A DNA stretch of 64,000 nt, taken from assembly GCA_019116805.1 (NCBI GenBank), contig DXAV01000008.1, forward strand, positions 1-64,000. Direction: 5' to 3'. The notes below the pieces were generated by a model that worked only from the letters and a program-made list of their open reading frames with translations, did no database searches and was not told where the DNA came from. Source of the DNA: Candidatus Bacteroides merdavium (lineage in GTDB: Bacteria; Bacteroidota; Bacteroidia; Bacteroidales; Bacteroidaceae). Made by a program: the position numbers and the translations under genes. Of the stretch, positions 40,963 to 48,664 are shown one piece after another (within the stretch, counting starts at the first letter, position 1; each line of letters opens with the position of its first letter).

Positions 40963-42804
40963 TTAAAACGTTCCTAATGCTTTCTCCAACTCCTGCTTCA
41001 TAACCTCCGTGCCAGGAAAACCCTGATGCTGGTACACCACCCGGCCTTTCCTATCCAGTATCAGGTAGGCGGGGATGCCTGTGAACTGATATTTCTTCAA
41101 CACGTCAGCAATCTGACTATTCGTCAGGTAATAGTGTTCACCGTGTATGTCGGCAATCATCTTCTTCCATAACACCTGCGGAGAAGTTTCGTCGGTCACG
41201 AACACAAAATCCACATCCTTACCCTTCAGTTCCTCCTTCATCGGCTTCATGCTCTTCATGGCCTGACGGCACGGGCCGCACCACGTGGCCCAGAAGTCTA
41301 TCAACACCACACGTCCCTTGTGACGGGCAGCAATAGCCGGCAGCAGGCTGTCGCCCCTGACGGAAGCGTCCAGCGTAGCAATGGTGTAACCGTCGCCTCC
41401 ATGGGCAGACTTTTTCAGAGCCTCTGCGTATTCGTGGTGTTTGGTCAGGACATATTCGCGGATGGCAGGCGTCTGCAGGCTGTCCACCTTGGCCAGCAAC
41501 GTATCGGGCAGCGGAGCCATACGTCCTAGGTAGCGGCGCGCCATCTCGTTCAAAGCCGTGCTTCCCATATCCTTGCACCAGGCATGGTCTGCGGCAAGGT
41601 CGTGAGCCTCACTCAAGGCCGACACAATGCCCGAATAGCGCGTAGTCATCATCATGGCCGGTGAGCGGAGGGAGTCAAGTGCCATGATTTCGTTGCGGAA
41701 GCCGGGACCCTCGGTCAGGTTGCCTCGCTTCTGTCCTTTAGCCCGTGGAGCATAACCTATGATGTACTTGGCAGAGGAAACGTTGCTGAATGTAAGAGCC
41801 TGCAATTCCAAGTGCAACAGCCTCTTCACAGGCTCACTGAACGAAGCATCATTCTCCAGCCATCGTTCCACCCGATCATAATAAGCCAATATCTTCTCTT
41901 TCAGTTTATCCACCGACAGGATACCGATATCGTCCAGTTCGTCAGTCGCATCCAGGCTATAAGGGCCGTTGGCCAAGGCAGTGTTCAGTCCGTCGTAATT
42001 GCCCTCGAACCACACCTTCTGCACGTCCTTGTATTCTTCGCCAAAGAGATGCGTACCCGCCATCTGCATGGCATAATAGTTAATGGTCATCGTCACCTCG
42101 CTACCTGGCACCACAAAGACCGAGAACTTCCGCCTGCCCACGTAGAATGACTTCAACCCCGGATGGGTCAGGTAGTCGTCTATCACACAAACGCCGTCCT
42201 TCTCTTCGATTGTAACAGGCAGGAACGATTGTGCCCCCCATTCGCTCAAGCCATAACGGATGCTGCCCGGAGACACCTTGCCCAGAAAACGAACGGTGAT
42301 GCGAAACTTTCCAAAGGCAGGCTCGGCCGCCGGCAGAGGGCGGTCGTAGTCTGGCCGATGACTGATCAAACGTTCGGGCACAACGATTTCGGGCTTTTTG
42401 CCGTCCAAATGTATCTGATTCAGCTTCCAACCCCGATCCACATTTTCCTGAAAGTCAAACGTGGCGATATCGAGTGGAAGTGGCTCGAATGTCCACTGCA
42501 TGCTGACTTTCCCGTTAGGGGCTACCTCCAAATCCTCCGTGGTCGAAATGCCTTCAGCCTTCTTCAAGGCATATTGCTTGCCTCCGGCCGACAAAGTGGC
42601 CGAAGGGGACAACCTGATTGCATCTCCCATGGCTCCGGCATAATAGTCCACGTCGATCACCGTACGGTCATCATAGAGAGATACACGGCTCACCTCCAGC
42701 CTTGTCTTCCCGCCCAGGAAGTAAGGTTTCTCCACCACCTTCAGTTGTGCGTACCCGCTTAACCAGCACAGCACGGACAACATTACCAATGCAATCTTTT
42801 TCAT
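40963..42804 (-). CDS. TlpA-family thioredoxin with large N-terminal domain
   Basis: VVLIDFWATWCGPCRQAMKSMKP. Confidence 0.9.
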   Translation of the reverse strand: MKKIALVMLSVLCWLSGYAQLKVVEKPYFLGGKTRLEVSRVSLYDDRTVIDVDYYAGAMGDAIRLSPSATLSAGGKQYALKKAEGISTTEDLEVAPNGKVSMQWTFEPLPLDIATFDFQENVDRGWKLNQIHLDGKKPEIVVPERLISHRPDYDRPLPAAEPAFGKFRITVRFLGKVSPGSIRYGLSEWGAQSFLPVTIEEKDGVCVIDDYLTHPGLKSFYVGRRKFSVFVVPGSEVTMTINYYAMQMAGTHLFGEEYKDVQKVWFEGNYDGLNTALANGPYSLDATDELDDIGILSVDKLKEKILAYYDRVERWLENDASFSEPVKRLLHLELQALTFSNVSSAKYIIGYAPRAKGQKRGNLTEGPGFRNEIMALDSLRSPAMMMTTRYSGIVSALSEAHDLAADHAWCKDMGSTALNEMARRYLGRMAPLPDTLLAKVDSLQTPAIREYVLTKHHEYAEALKKSAHGGDGYTIATLDASVRGDSLLPAIAARHKGRVVLIDFWATWCGPCRQAMKSMKPMKEELKGKDVDFVFVTDETSPQVLWKKMIADIHGEHYYLTNSQIADVLKKYQFTGIPAYLILDRKGRVVYQHQGFPGTEVMKQELEKALGTF

Positions 42805-42833
42805 ACGGATTCCATATTAAATTATCCAACTGA

Positions 42834-43592
42834 TCATTGTTTCTCACCCGACACCTGCCGGATAGCCTCCAGCAGCTCGTCGCGTTTCTGCTGGCTGGTG
42901 CCTATCACAAGCTTGCGCACCACGCCTTGCTTGTCGAGTACCACCGTTGTGGGCGTCTGCTGCACGCCGAACATCTTCCACAACACGGAGTCGCCTGCCA
43001 CCTGATGGAAGCGGAAGCCACGACGCTCCACAATCTTCTGTATCTGTTCGGGCGTATTCCAGGTGACGGCCAGGTAGTTCACGTCGGGGCAGGCATCCAT
43101 CCACCCGTTCAACTCGGGCATCTCGCGGATGCAAGGGCCGCAACCTGTGTACCAGAAGTTCAACACCAGCGGACGTCCCAGCGTGTTACTGTCGGTCCAG
43201 CGGGTGCCGTCCGTAGCCTGCACACTGAAGGGCTTGATACGCTCGCCCTCCTTCAAGGCCATCTTGGGAGCATGAGTGGTCATCGACAGAAACTTCTTGT
43301 TTTCCTTGGCCTTCGCCAGCCAATAGTCGGCATCCTTCACTTCGGACAAGGGGACGGCATATTTCTTTGATTCCTCGCTCAGCTTGACGCCCGTCACCAG
43401 CAGCATCACCCGCCCGTCGTCGCTCTTCAGGATGGACATCTGATAGGCGGCTCCTTGAAGTTCAGAGGGCGATTCGGTGAAGAAACAGCCGTCCACCAGC
43501 AGCTTCGGCTCCTTTTTGCTGTCCGACTGCCCCCACGAAAGCAGGACGAAGCCACAAAGCAACCCCATCATCAAGAGCAAGCGCTTCCTCAT
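42834..43592 (-). CDS. TlpA-family thioredoxin
   Basis: LVLNFWYTGCGPCIREMPELN. Confidence 0.9.
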   Translation of the reverse strand: MRKRLLLMMGLLCGFVLLSWGQSDSKKEPKLLVDGCFFTESPSELQGAAYQMSILKSDDGRVMLLVTGVKLSEESKKYAVPLSEVKDADYWLAKAKENKKFLSMTTHAPKMALKEGERIKPFSVQATDGTRWTDSNTLGRPLVLNFWYTGCGPCIREMPELNGWMDACPDVNYLAVTWNTPEQIQKIVERRGFRFHQVAGDSVLWKMFGVQQTPTTVVLDKQGVVRKLVIGTSQQKRDELLEAIRQVSGEKQ

Positions 43593-43951
43593 AACTGCCC
43601 CTTCTCGACCTTCTGTATCAGTTCCTTGAGCTCCTTCAGCGAGATGTCCTCCTCCTTCACCAACGACGAGACGGCGCCCAGGTAGGAGTTGTTGAAATAC
43701 TTGCTGATGACGCTCCGCAAGGTGCGACGGCTGAAGTCGTCGCGGCTCACGGTAGCATAATATTGATAGGTATTGCCATAGGCCTTGTGCGACAAGTAGC
43801 CTTTCTCCTCGAGCCCGCGCACAATGGTGGACAGGGTATTGAAATGCGGCTTCGGCTCGTCGTAGAAAGCCAGCATCTCCTTCACGAACAGCGGGCCTTT
43901 TTCCCAGAAAAAGCCCATGATTTCTTCTTCTTTTGCGGTCAGTCCTTTCAT
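43589..43951 (-). CDS. BlaI/MecI/CopY family transcriptional regulator
   Basis: LTAKEEEIMGFFWEKGPLFVKEMLAFY...HFNTLSTIVRGLEEKGYLSHK. Confidence 0.95.
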   Translation of the reverse strand: MKGLTAKEEEIMGFFWEKGPLFVKEMLAFYDEPKPHFNTLSTIVRGLEEKGYLSHKAYGNTYQYYATVSRDDFSRRTLRSVISKYFNNSYLGAVSSLVKEEDISLKELKELIQKVEKGQL

Positions 43952-43963
43952 ATTTTTTCAGTT

Positions 43964-44096
43964 TTTAGCTACGAGCTACAAGCTATGAGCTACAAGCTAC
44001 GAGCTACGAGTTACGAGTTATAGCAGTTATATATAAAAAAACAGTTATCCATTCATTACTTGTAGCTTGTAGCTCATAACCCGTAGCTTGTAGCTC
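43964..44096. repeat. GAGCTAC heptad inverted-repeat hairpin
   Basis: tagctacgagctacaagctatgagctacaagctacgagctacgagttacgag ... cttgtagcttgtagctcataacccgtagcttgtagctc. Confidence 0.85.
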
Positions 44097-44186
44097 TTCC
44101 ATCCGCAAATAACGAAAGAATTTAGTTCATAAACTAATTTTTCTCGTTAATAAGAACTAAAAGATTTAGTTTGCCTGAGGAAAGGA

Positions 44187-44250
44187 AAGAAAACAGTGCT
44201 TTCCAAGGACGAAAGCACCGTTTTGCGAGGACGAAAGCATTGCTTTCCAT
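44187..44250. repeat. 22-bp-period palindrome array GAAAGCAxyGCTTTCC, 3 units
   Basis: Unit starts 44189, 44211, 44233. Confidence 0.8.
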
Positions 44251-44371
44251 CCAATAACGAAATACCTACAAATAGGGATTGCGCCGTCCGCCAAAAAATT
44301 GTTAATTTGCGGCCGAGAAAAGAACAACCGCTGCCCAAAGGCAGTTATAACAGTAACAAGCATTTACGCCC

Positions 44372-45079
44372 ATGAACGAACCTCATAAATACCGTGCCAC
44401 GGACAAGATGAGCGACCTCATCTGCGACAATTACTCCCTACTGATGGTGATGAGCCGCTTCGGCTTGTCGCTGGGCTTTGGCGACCGGTCGGTGAAGGAC
44501 GTCTGCCAGGCACAGGGGGTGGACTACAAGACCTTTCTGGCCGTAGCCAACTTCATCAGCCACGAACCCTACACGTACAGCGGCGAGGAGGATGACTTCT
44601 CGCTCACCGCCCTGATGGACTACCTGAAGCGGGCGCACGCGTACTTCCTCGACTTCAACCTGCCTGCCATCCGACGCAAGCTCATCGAGGCCATCGACTG
44701 CTCGGGCACCAACGATGTGGCCTTCCTCATCCTGAAGTTCTTCGACGAATATGCCAAGGAGGTGCGCCGCCACATGGAGTACGAAAACCAGGCCGTCTTC
44801 ACCTACGTGGACGGGCTGTTGCGAGGCCGCCTGTCCGACACCTACGACATCGCCACCTTCGCCAGCCACCACAACCAGATAGACAGCAAGCTGACGGAAC
44901 TGAAGAACATCATCATCAAGTATTACCCCGAAAAGGAGAATAACAACCTGCTGAACGCCGTCCTGTTCGACATCTTCAATTGCGAGCAGGACCTGGCGTC
45001 GCACTGCCAGGTGGAGGACTACATGTTTGTGCCCGCCGTGGCGCAGATGGAAAGGAGATTGAAAGATGAACACCAATAA
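44372..45079 (+). CDS. Hemerythrin HHE / RIC-like domain protein
   Basis: MSDLICDNYSLLMVMSRFGLSLGFGDRSVKDVC; EVRRHMEYENQAVFTYV; DLASHCQVEDYMFVPAV. Confidence 0.85.
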   Translation: MNEPHKYRATDKMSDLICDNYSLLMVMSRFGLSLGFGDRSVKDVCQAQGVDYKTFLAVANFISHEPYTYSGEEDDFSLTALMDYLKRAHAYFLDFNLPAIRRKLIEAIDCSGTNDVAFLILKFFDEYAKEVRRHMEYENQAVFTYVDGLLRGRLSDTYDIATFASHHNQIDSKLTELKNIIIKYYPEKENNNLLNAVLFDIFNCEQDLASHCQVEDYMFVPAVAQMERRLKDEHQ

Positions 45080-45692
45080 CCAGTCGTTGAAGATAGTCGT
45101 GGCCGAAGCGTCCATCATCATCCGCAGTGGCGTATCGGCCGTATTAAAACGCATCCCCAACCTCGACATTCATCCCATCGAGGTGAACTCGGTCGAGGCG
45201 CTGAGCCACTATGCCCACCTGCACCAGCCGGACATGGTCATCATCAATCCCTCGTTCGACGGATGGTTCAACCTGCCTGCCTTCAAGGCCGAACATCCCC
45301 GCCTGACGGGTGTGAAGTACATCGCCCTCATCTCGTTGGTAACGAACAACAACGTGCTGAAGGAGTACGACGAGCGCTTCTCCATCTGCGACGACCTCGA
45401 CATCATCGCCGCCAAGCTGAACGGCCTGCTCCGTGGCGGCGAGGAGGAAGAAGAGGAGAAGGACAACGAATCGGACACGCTGAGCCAGCGCGAGAAGGAA
45501 ATCGTGACTTGCGTCGTGAAGGGCATGACGAACAAGGCCATTGCCGAAAAACTTTTCCTGAGCATCCACACCGTCATCACCCACCGCCGCAACATCGCGC
45601 GCAAGCTGCAGATACACTCGCCCGCCGGCCTCACCATCTATGCCATCGTCAACAAGCTGGTGGAGCTGAGCGATATCAAGGAGAAGCTGTAA
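45066..45692 (+). CDS. LuxR-type DNA-binding regulator with degenerate receiver domain
   Basis: LSQREKEIVTCVVKGMTNKAIAEKLFLSIHTVITHRRNIARKL; receiver lacks the phospho-Asp (PDMVIINPSF). Confidence 0.9.
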   Translation: MNTNNQSLKIVVAEASIIIRSGVSAVLKRIPNLDIHPIEVNSVEALSHYAHLHQPDMVIINPSFDGWFNLPAFKAEHPRLTGVKYIALISLVTNNNVLKEYDERFSICDDLDIIAAKLNGLLRGGEEEEEEKDNESDTLSQREKEIVTCVVKGMTNKAIAEKLFLSIHTVITHRRNIARKLQIHSPAGLTIYAIVNKLVELSDIKEKL

Positions 45693-45705
45693 AGCACATT
45701 TTTTT

Positions 45706-45834
45706 ACCACAGATTACGCAGATTGACACAGATTTCAGAAGGACGTATCAAAAATGACGAAGCCTTTACATGCTGTCATTTATAATATTTGACATACCTT
45801 TCTGAAATCTGTGCCAATCTGTGTAATCTGTGGT
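45706..45834. repeat. Degenerate 9-mer (CAGATTACG) hairpin at convergent junction
   Basis: ACCACAGATTACGCAGATTGACACAGATTTCAGAAGG ... CCTTTCTGAAATCTGTGCCAATCTGTGTAATCTGTGGT. Confidence 0.85.
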
Positions 45835-45848
45835 GGGCATACAAGGAA

Positions 45849-45891
45849 ATTCCCGCCCCACGATATCGCATCGGAAGGCGGGAATCTTTTT
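45849..45891. terminator. GC-rich hairpin terminator, T-tract on + strand (luxR side); may also end the candidate minus-strand sRNA
   Basis: ATTCCCGCC ... GGCGGGAATcTTTTT. Confidence 0.75.
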
Positions 45892-45942
45892 ACCTTACTT
45901 GTGGTTACGTAATTATGACTAACTAATTCATTCAAATCTGAT
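45849..45942 (-). ncRNA. Candidate small RNA driven by a regulated minus-strand promoter
   Basis: Minus-strand TACCTTTG at 45947-45954, two AGTAGGTATT boxes upstream, no ORF downstream, hairpin end. Confidence 0.4.
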
Positions 45943-45946
45943 GATG

Positions 45947-46026
45947 CAAAGGTAGTGCATCGCAGTGGATGGTGCAATCGCTTGAAGTAGGTATTTTCGG
46001 GTACGAAACATCAGGCAGTAGGTATT
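45947..46026 (-). promoter_or_regulatory. Promoter (-7 TACCTTTG) with two AGTAGGTATT boxes 31 bp apart
   Basis: AGTAGGTATT at 45986-45995 and 46017-46026; 31 bp between proximal box and -7 box. Confidence 0.6.
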
Positions 46027-46055
46027 GAGGACAATTATTCTCAATTTTCCATTCA

Positions 46056-48278
46056 TCAAGCGTAGCTGTGCATGCCTCCCAGCAGGAAATTGACGCCGAA
46101 GTAGGTAACCAGCACGCAGAGGAAGGCCACCACACTGAACACGTGGAAGAACAACGGACGGCGGAAGCAGGGCAACGAAGCAGGATGGAGGGCCAGGGCA
46201 TAGACAAGCATCGTGACCAGCGCCCACACCTCCTTGGGGTCCCATCCCCAGTAACGGCCCCACGACACATTGGCCCACACGGCGCCGATGAAGATGCCTG
46301 CCGCCAGCAGGAAGACGGCCGGATAGAGCAGCAGGCTGCTCACCACCTGAAGGCGCTCCACCTGAGCTTCACACTCCCTGCGCGAAGCAAGCAGAACCAG
46401 CGCCGCCACCCCATTGAGCATGACGAAGGCCAGCAGGGCGTAGGCCACCATAATAACCGCCACATGCACACTGAGCAGGGGCGAGGCAAGGACAGGCATC
46501 AGTTGGCCCACCTGCGGATTGCGCTCGCCCAGCATGGACACCACCAACGCCAACCCACACACCAGGAAGCCCAAAGGGAGCGCCAGGGGCAGACGGCGAT
46601 GGAAGACGAGGGTGAGCAGGGCGGCACAAAGGGCCAGCAGGTGCATCGTTTCGTGCCCGTTGGACATGGGCAGGTGGCCGCTCACCAGGCCACGAAGCAC
46701 CATCAGGCCTGCCAGCCAACAGGCCATCAGAGCCAATACGACCAGCAGCATACGACTTACCACTCGCCTCTCCCGCCGACGAAGCATCAGGCAGCGGACA
46801 GAATAAACAAAGGAGAACAATCCCAGCACAACAGAGGCCACGGCCAGCGGAAAGCTGTCGTTCACCTGATTATAGGCCTGCTCGGCACGAAAGCGGAGGT
46901 CAGAAGGCAGCAACGCCCCACCCTCGCGCTGCTGGTAGCGGCGTATCTTGCCCACCAGCCGCTCCACCTCGGCAAAATCCTTGCGCGCCACCTGCTCGGC
47001 CACGTAGTTCATCGCCCCACGCACGAAGGTGCCTTCTTCAAGGGGCATGTCGCGCGGCAGGCGGTCGGCCAGGGAGAGCCACTCCAGGCGGGAGGCATCG
47101 GCCGACGACGGGGACGTATAGGGAAAAATGCGCCAGGCCGCCCCTGTCGCCACGCTGCTCACCAGGCTGAACTTCTCGTTGGCCTCGCCCACGGCCTTTG
47201 CGTCGGCCATGGAAGCGTCGGCCAAGACTTCGGCATCGAGTCGGTAGCCCTCAGGGCCGAAGAAGTCCTGCAACGAGGCATAACGCCCACCAATGCCCAG
47301 CAGGCGGCGCACGTCGGCACTCTTCACGCGGATGCACGGCTCGCACTTCCAGTCGTCGTAGTAGAAGAACCAGCCCGTCAGTACCTGCTCGGCTGTGAAG
47401 CCCCGATACGTGGGCTTGCCACAGAGTTTCATGGTGAAATCCTTGGCCAGCGTCTGCAGGGGGCAGACGCGGTCGTTGTAATAGACATAGAGCCGACCGA
47501 AGCAAGCAGCCGTCTCGCGTGGCAAGGTGCGCGGCAGGTCTTCGGCCGCCCGCACGAAGGGCGCGGCCAGCAAGAGGCCTGCCACCCCCGCCGCCCGAAG
47601 CGACGGATGGCGAAGCAGGCGACGGAACCCGCTCTGAGGTTCAAGGAAGAAGGCCAGGGCCGAAAGCAGCAGAAGGGCATAGCCCGCATAGGTGAGGCCG
47701 ATGCCCCAAGGGTCGCAGGCCACGGACAAGGTAACGCCCTGCCCGTCGGAGTCGTAGCCCGACTGATAGAAGCGGTAGCCCTCATGGCGGAAGATGCGGT
47801 TCATGGACACCTCGCCCTGATGCACTTCATCGCCTGCGGTCAGCGTGAAGCGGCTCACGAAGTCTTTCGGTGCCGATGTGCCCGCATAATACTCCACCCT
47901 GAACTCCTCCAGCGAGAGGCGGAAGGGGAAGGCCGCCGTCCGCCCCTCGGACGTGGCAAAGGCCTCTGCCGCCTCGCCCTGCCGCAGGTGCACGCGCCCC
48001 TGCAGGCCCCACACGTGGGTGACCAGCGCCCCCAGCAGGATGAGCACCAAGGAGAGATGAAACAAAAAAGTCGCCCGACGCTTCTGCATCCGACGACGCC
48101 ACAGATAACCCATACCCGCAACGGCCATCAGCGCCCAGCAGGCCACGAACCAGGGCGAGCCATAGACGTGGCGCACGACCAAGGGAGTGCCCCACACCTT
48201 CTCCACACACGTGGCGGCCATCAATACACAGACAAGCAGGCCCAGCAGGCCGAAGGAAAGATTTCGCAAGATTTTCAT
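46056..48278 (-). CDS. Fused ResB/CcsA cytochrome c biogenesis protein (CcsBA-like)
   Basis: WGRYWGWDPKEVWALVTMLVYALALH (WWD-like); N-terminal ResB region; ATG 48278. Confidence 0.92.
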   Translation of the reverse strand: MKILRNLSFGLLGLLVCVLMAATCVEKVWGTPLVVRHVYGSPWFVACWALMAVAGMGYLWRRRMQKRRATFLFHLSLVLILLGALVTHVWGLQGRVHLRQGEAAEAFATSEGRTAAFPFRLSLEEFRVEYYAGTSAPKDFVSRFTLTAGDEVHQGEVSMNRIFRHEGYRFYQSGYDSDGQGVTLSVACDPWGIGLTYAGYALLLLSALAFFLEPQSGFRRLLRHPSLRAAGVAGLLLAAPFVRAAEDLPRTLPRETAACFGRLYVYYNDRVCPLQTLAKDFTMKLCGKPTYRGFTAEQVLTGWFFYYDDWKCEPCIRVKSADVRRLLGIGGRYASLQDFFGPEGYRLDAEVLADASMADAKAVGEANEKFSLVSSVATGAAWRIFPYTSPSSADASRLEWLSLADRLPRDMPLEEGTFVRGAMNYVAEQVARKDFAEVERLVGKIRRYQQREGGALLPSDLRFRAEQAYNQVNDSFPLAVASVVLGLFSFVYSVRCLMLRRRERRVVSRMLLVVLALMACWLAGLMVLRGLVSGHLPMSNGHETMHLLALCAALLTLVFHRRLPLALPLGFLVCGLALVVSMLGERNPQVGQLMPVLASPLLSVHVAVIMVAYALLAFVMLNGVAALVLLASRRECEAQVERLQVVSSLLLYPAVFLLAAGIFIGAVWANVSWGRYWGWDPKEVWALVTMLVYALALHPASLPCFRRPLFFHVFSVVAFLCVLVTYFGVNFLLGGMHSYA

Positions 48279-48399
48279 ACCTGATAAGGATTTATAGGAA
48301 AGCAGATGTTTGAGAAATGCGACGATTAAACGCCACCGAGGCCGCTCCGGATAGTAAAGCATATTTACACGGAATTCAGACCCCGAAATCGCCCGTCCA

Positions 48400-48504
48400 G
48401 ACTCCCTAGAGTCATGGGGCAAGACTCCTTAGAGTCATCGGCCATGACTCCCTAGAGTGTCAAGCCACAACTCCCTAGAGTCTTCGAGAGAGACTCCAGG
48501 GAGT
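48400..48504. repeat. Exact 23-bp-period palindrome array GACTCCCTAGAGTC, 5 units
   Basis: Unit starts 48400, 48423, 48446, 48469, 48492. Confidence 0.92.
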
Positions 48505-48664
48505 TTGTAAACGCTTGATTATCAGCATCAGCAGAGACGGTTCCATCCGGCCGACGGGCAAAGGCGGGAGTGCGGACCTCCGACTCAGTGCAATAAAACA
48601 TATTTACACACGAGCAAGCGTGTTGAGAAGCTCTGCACAGAGCCGAACCCCTTCCGGCAAGTCA

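Noticed and set aside
37764-43951. Beta-lactam resistance locus
   Set aside because: BlaI/M56 present but no beta-lactamase or PBP gene; cargo is thioredoxin-like.
46068-48284. 738-aa plus-strand ORF opposite ccsBA
   Set aside because: Antisense ORF of a GC-rich gene; His/Gln/Arg-rich low-complexity translation, no recognisable domain; the minus strand encodes clear CcsBA.
48400-48504. CRISPR array
   Set aside because: Period of 23 bp with 14-bp palindromes and 9-bp spacers is far too short, and no cas genes are present.
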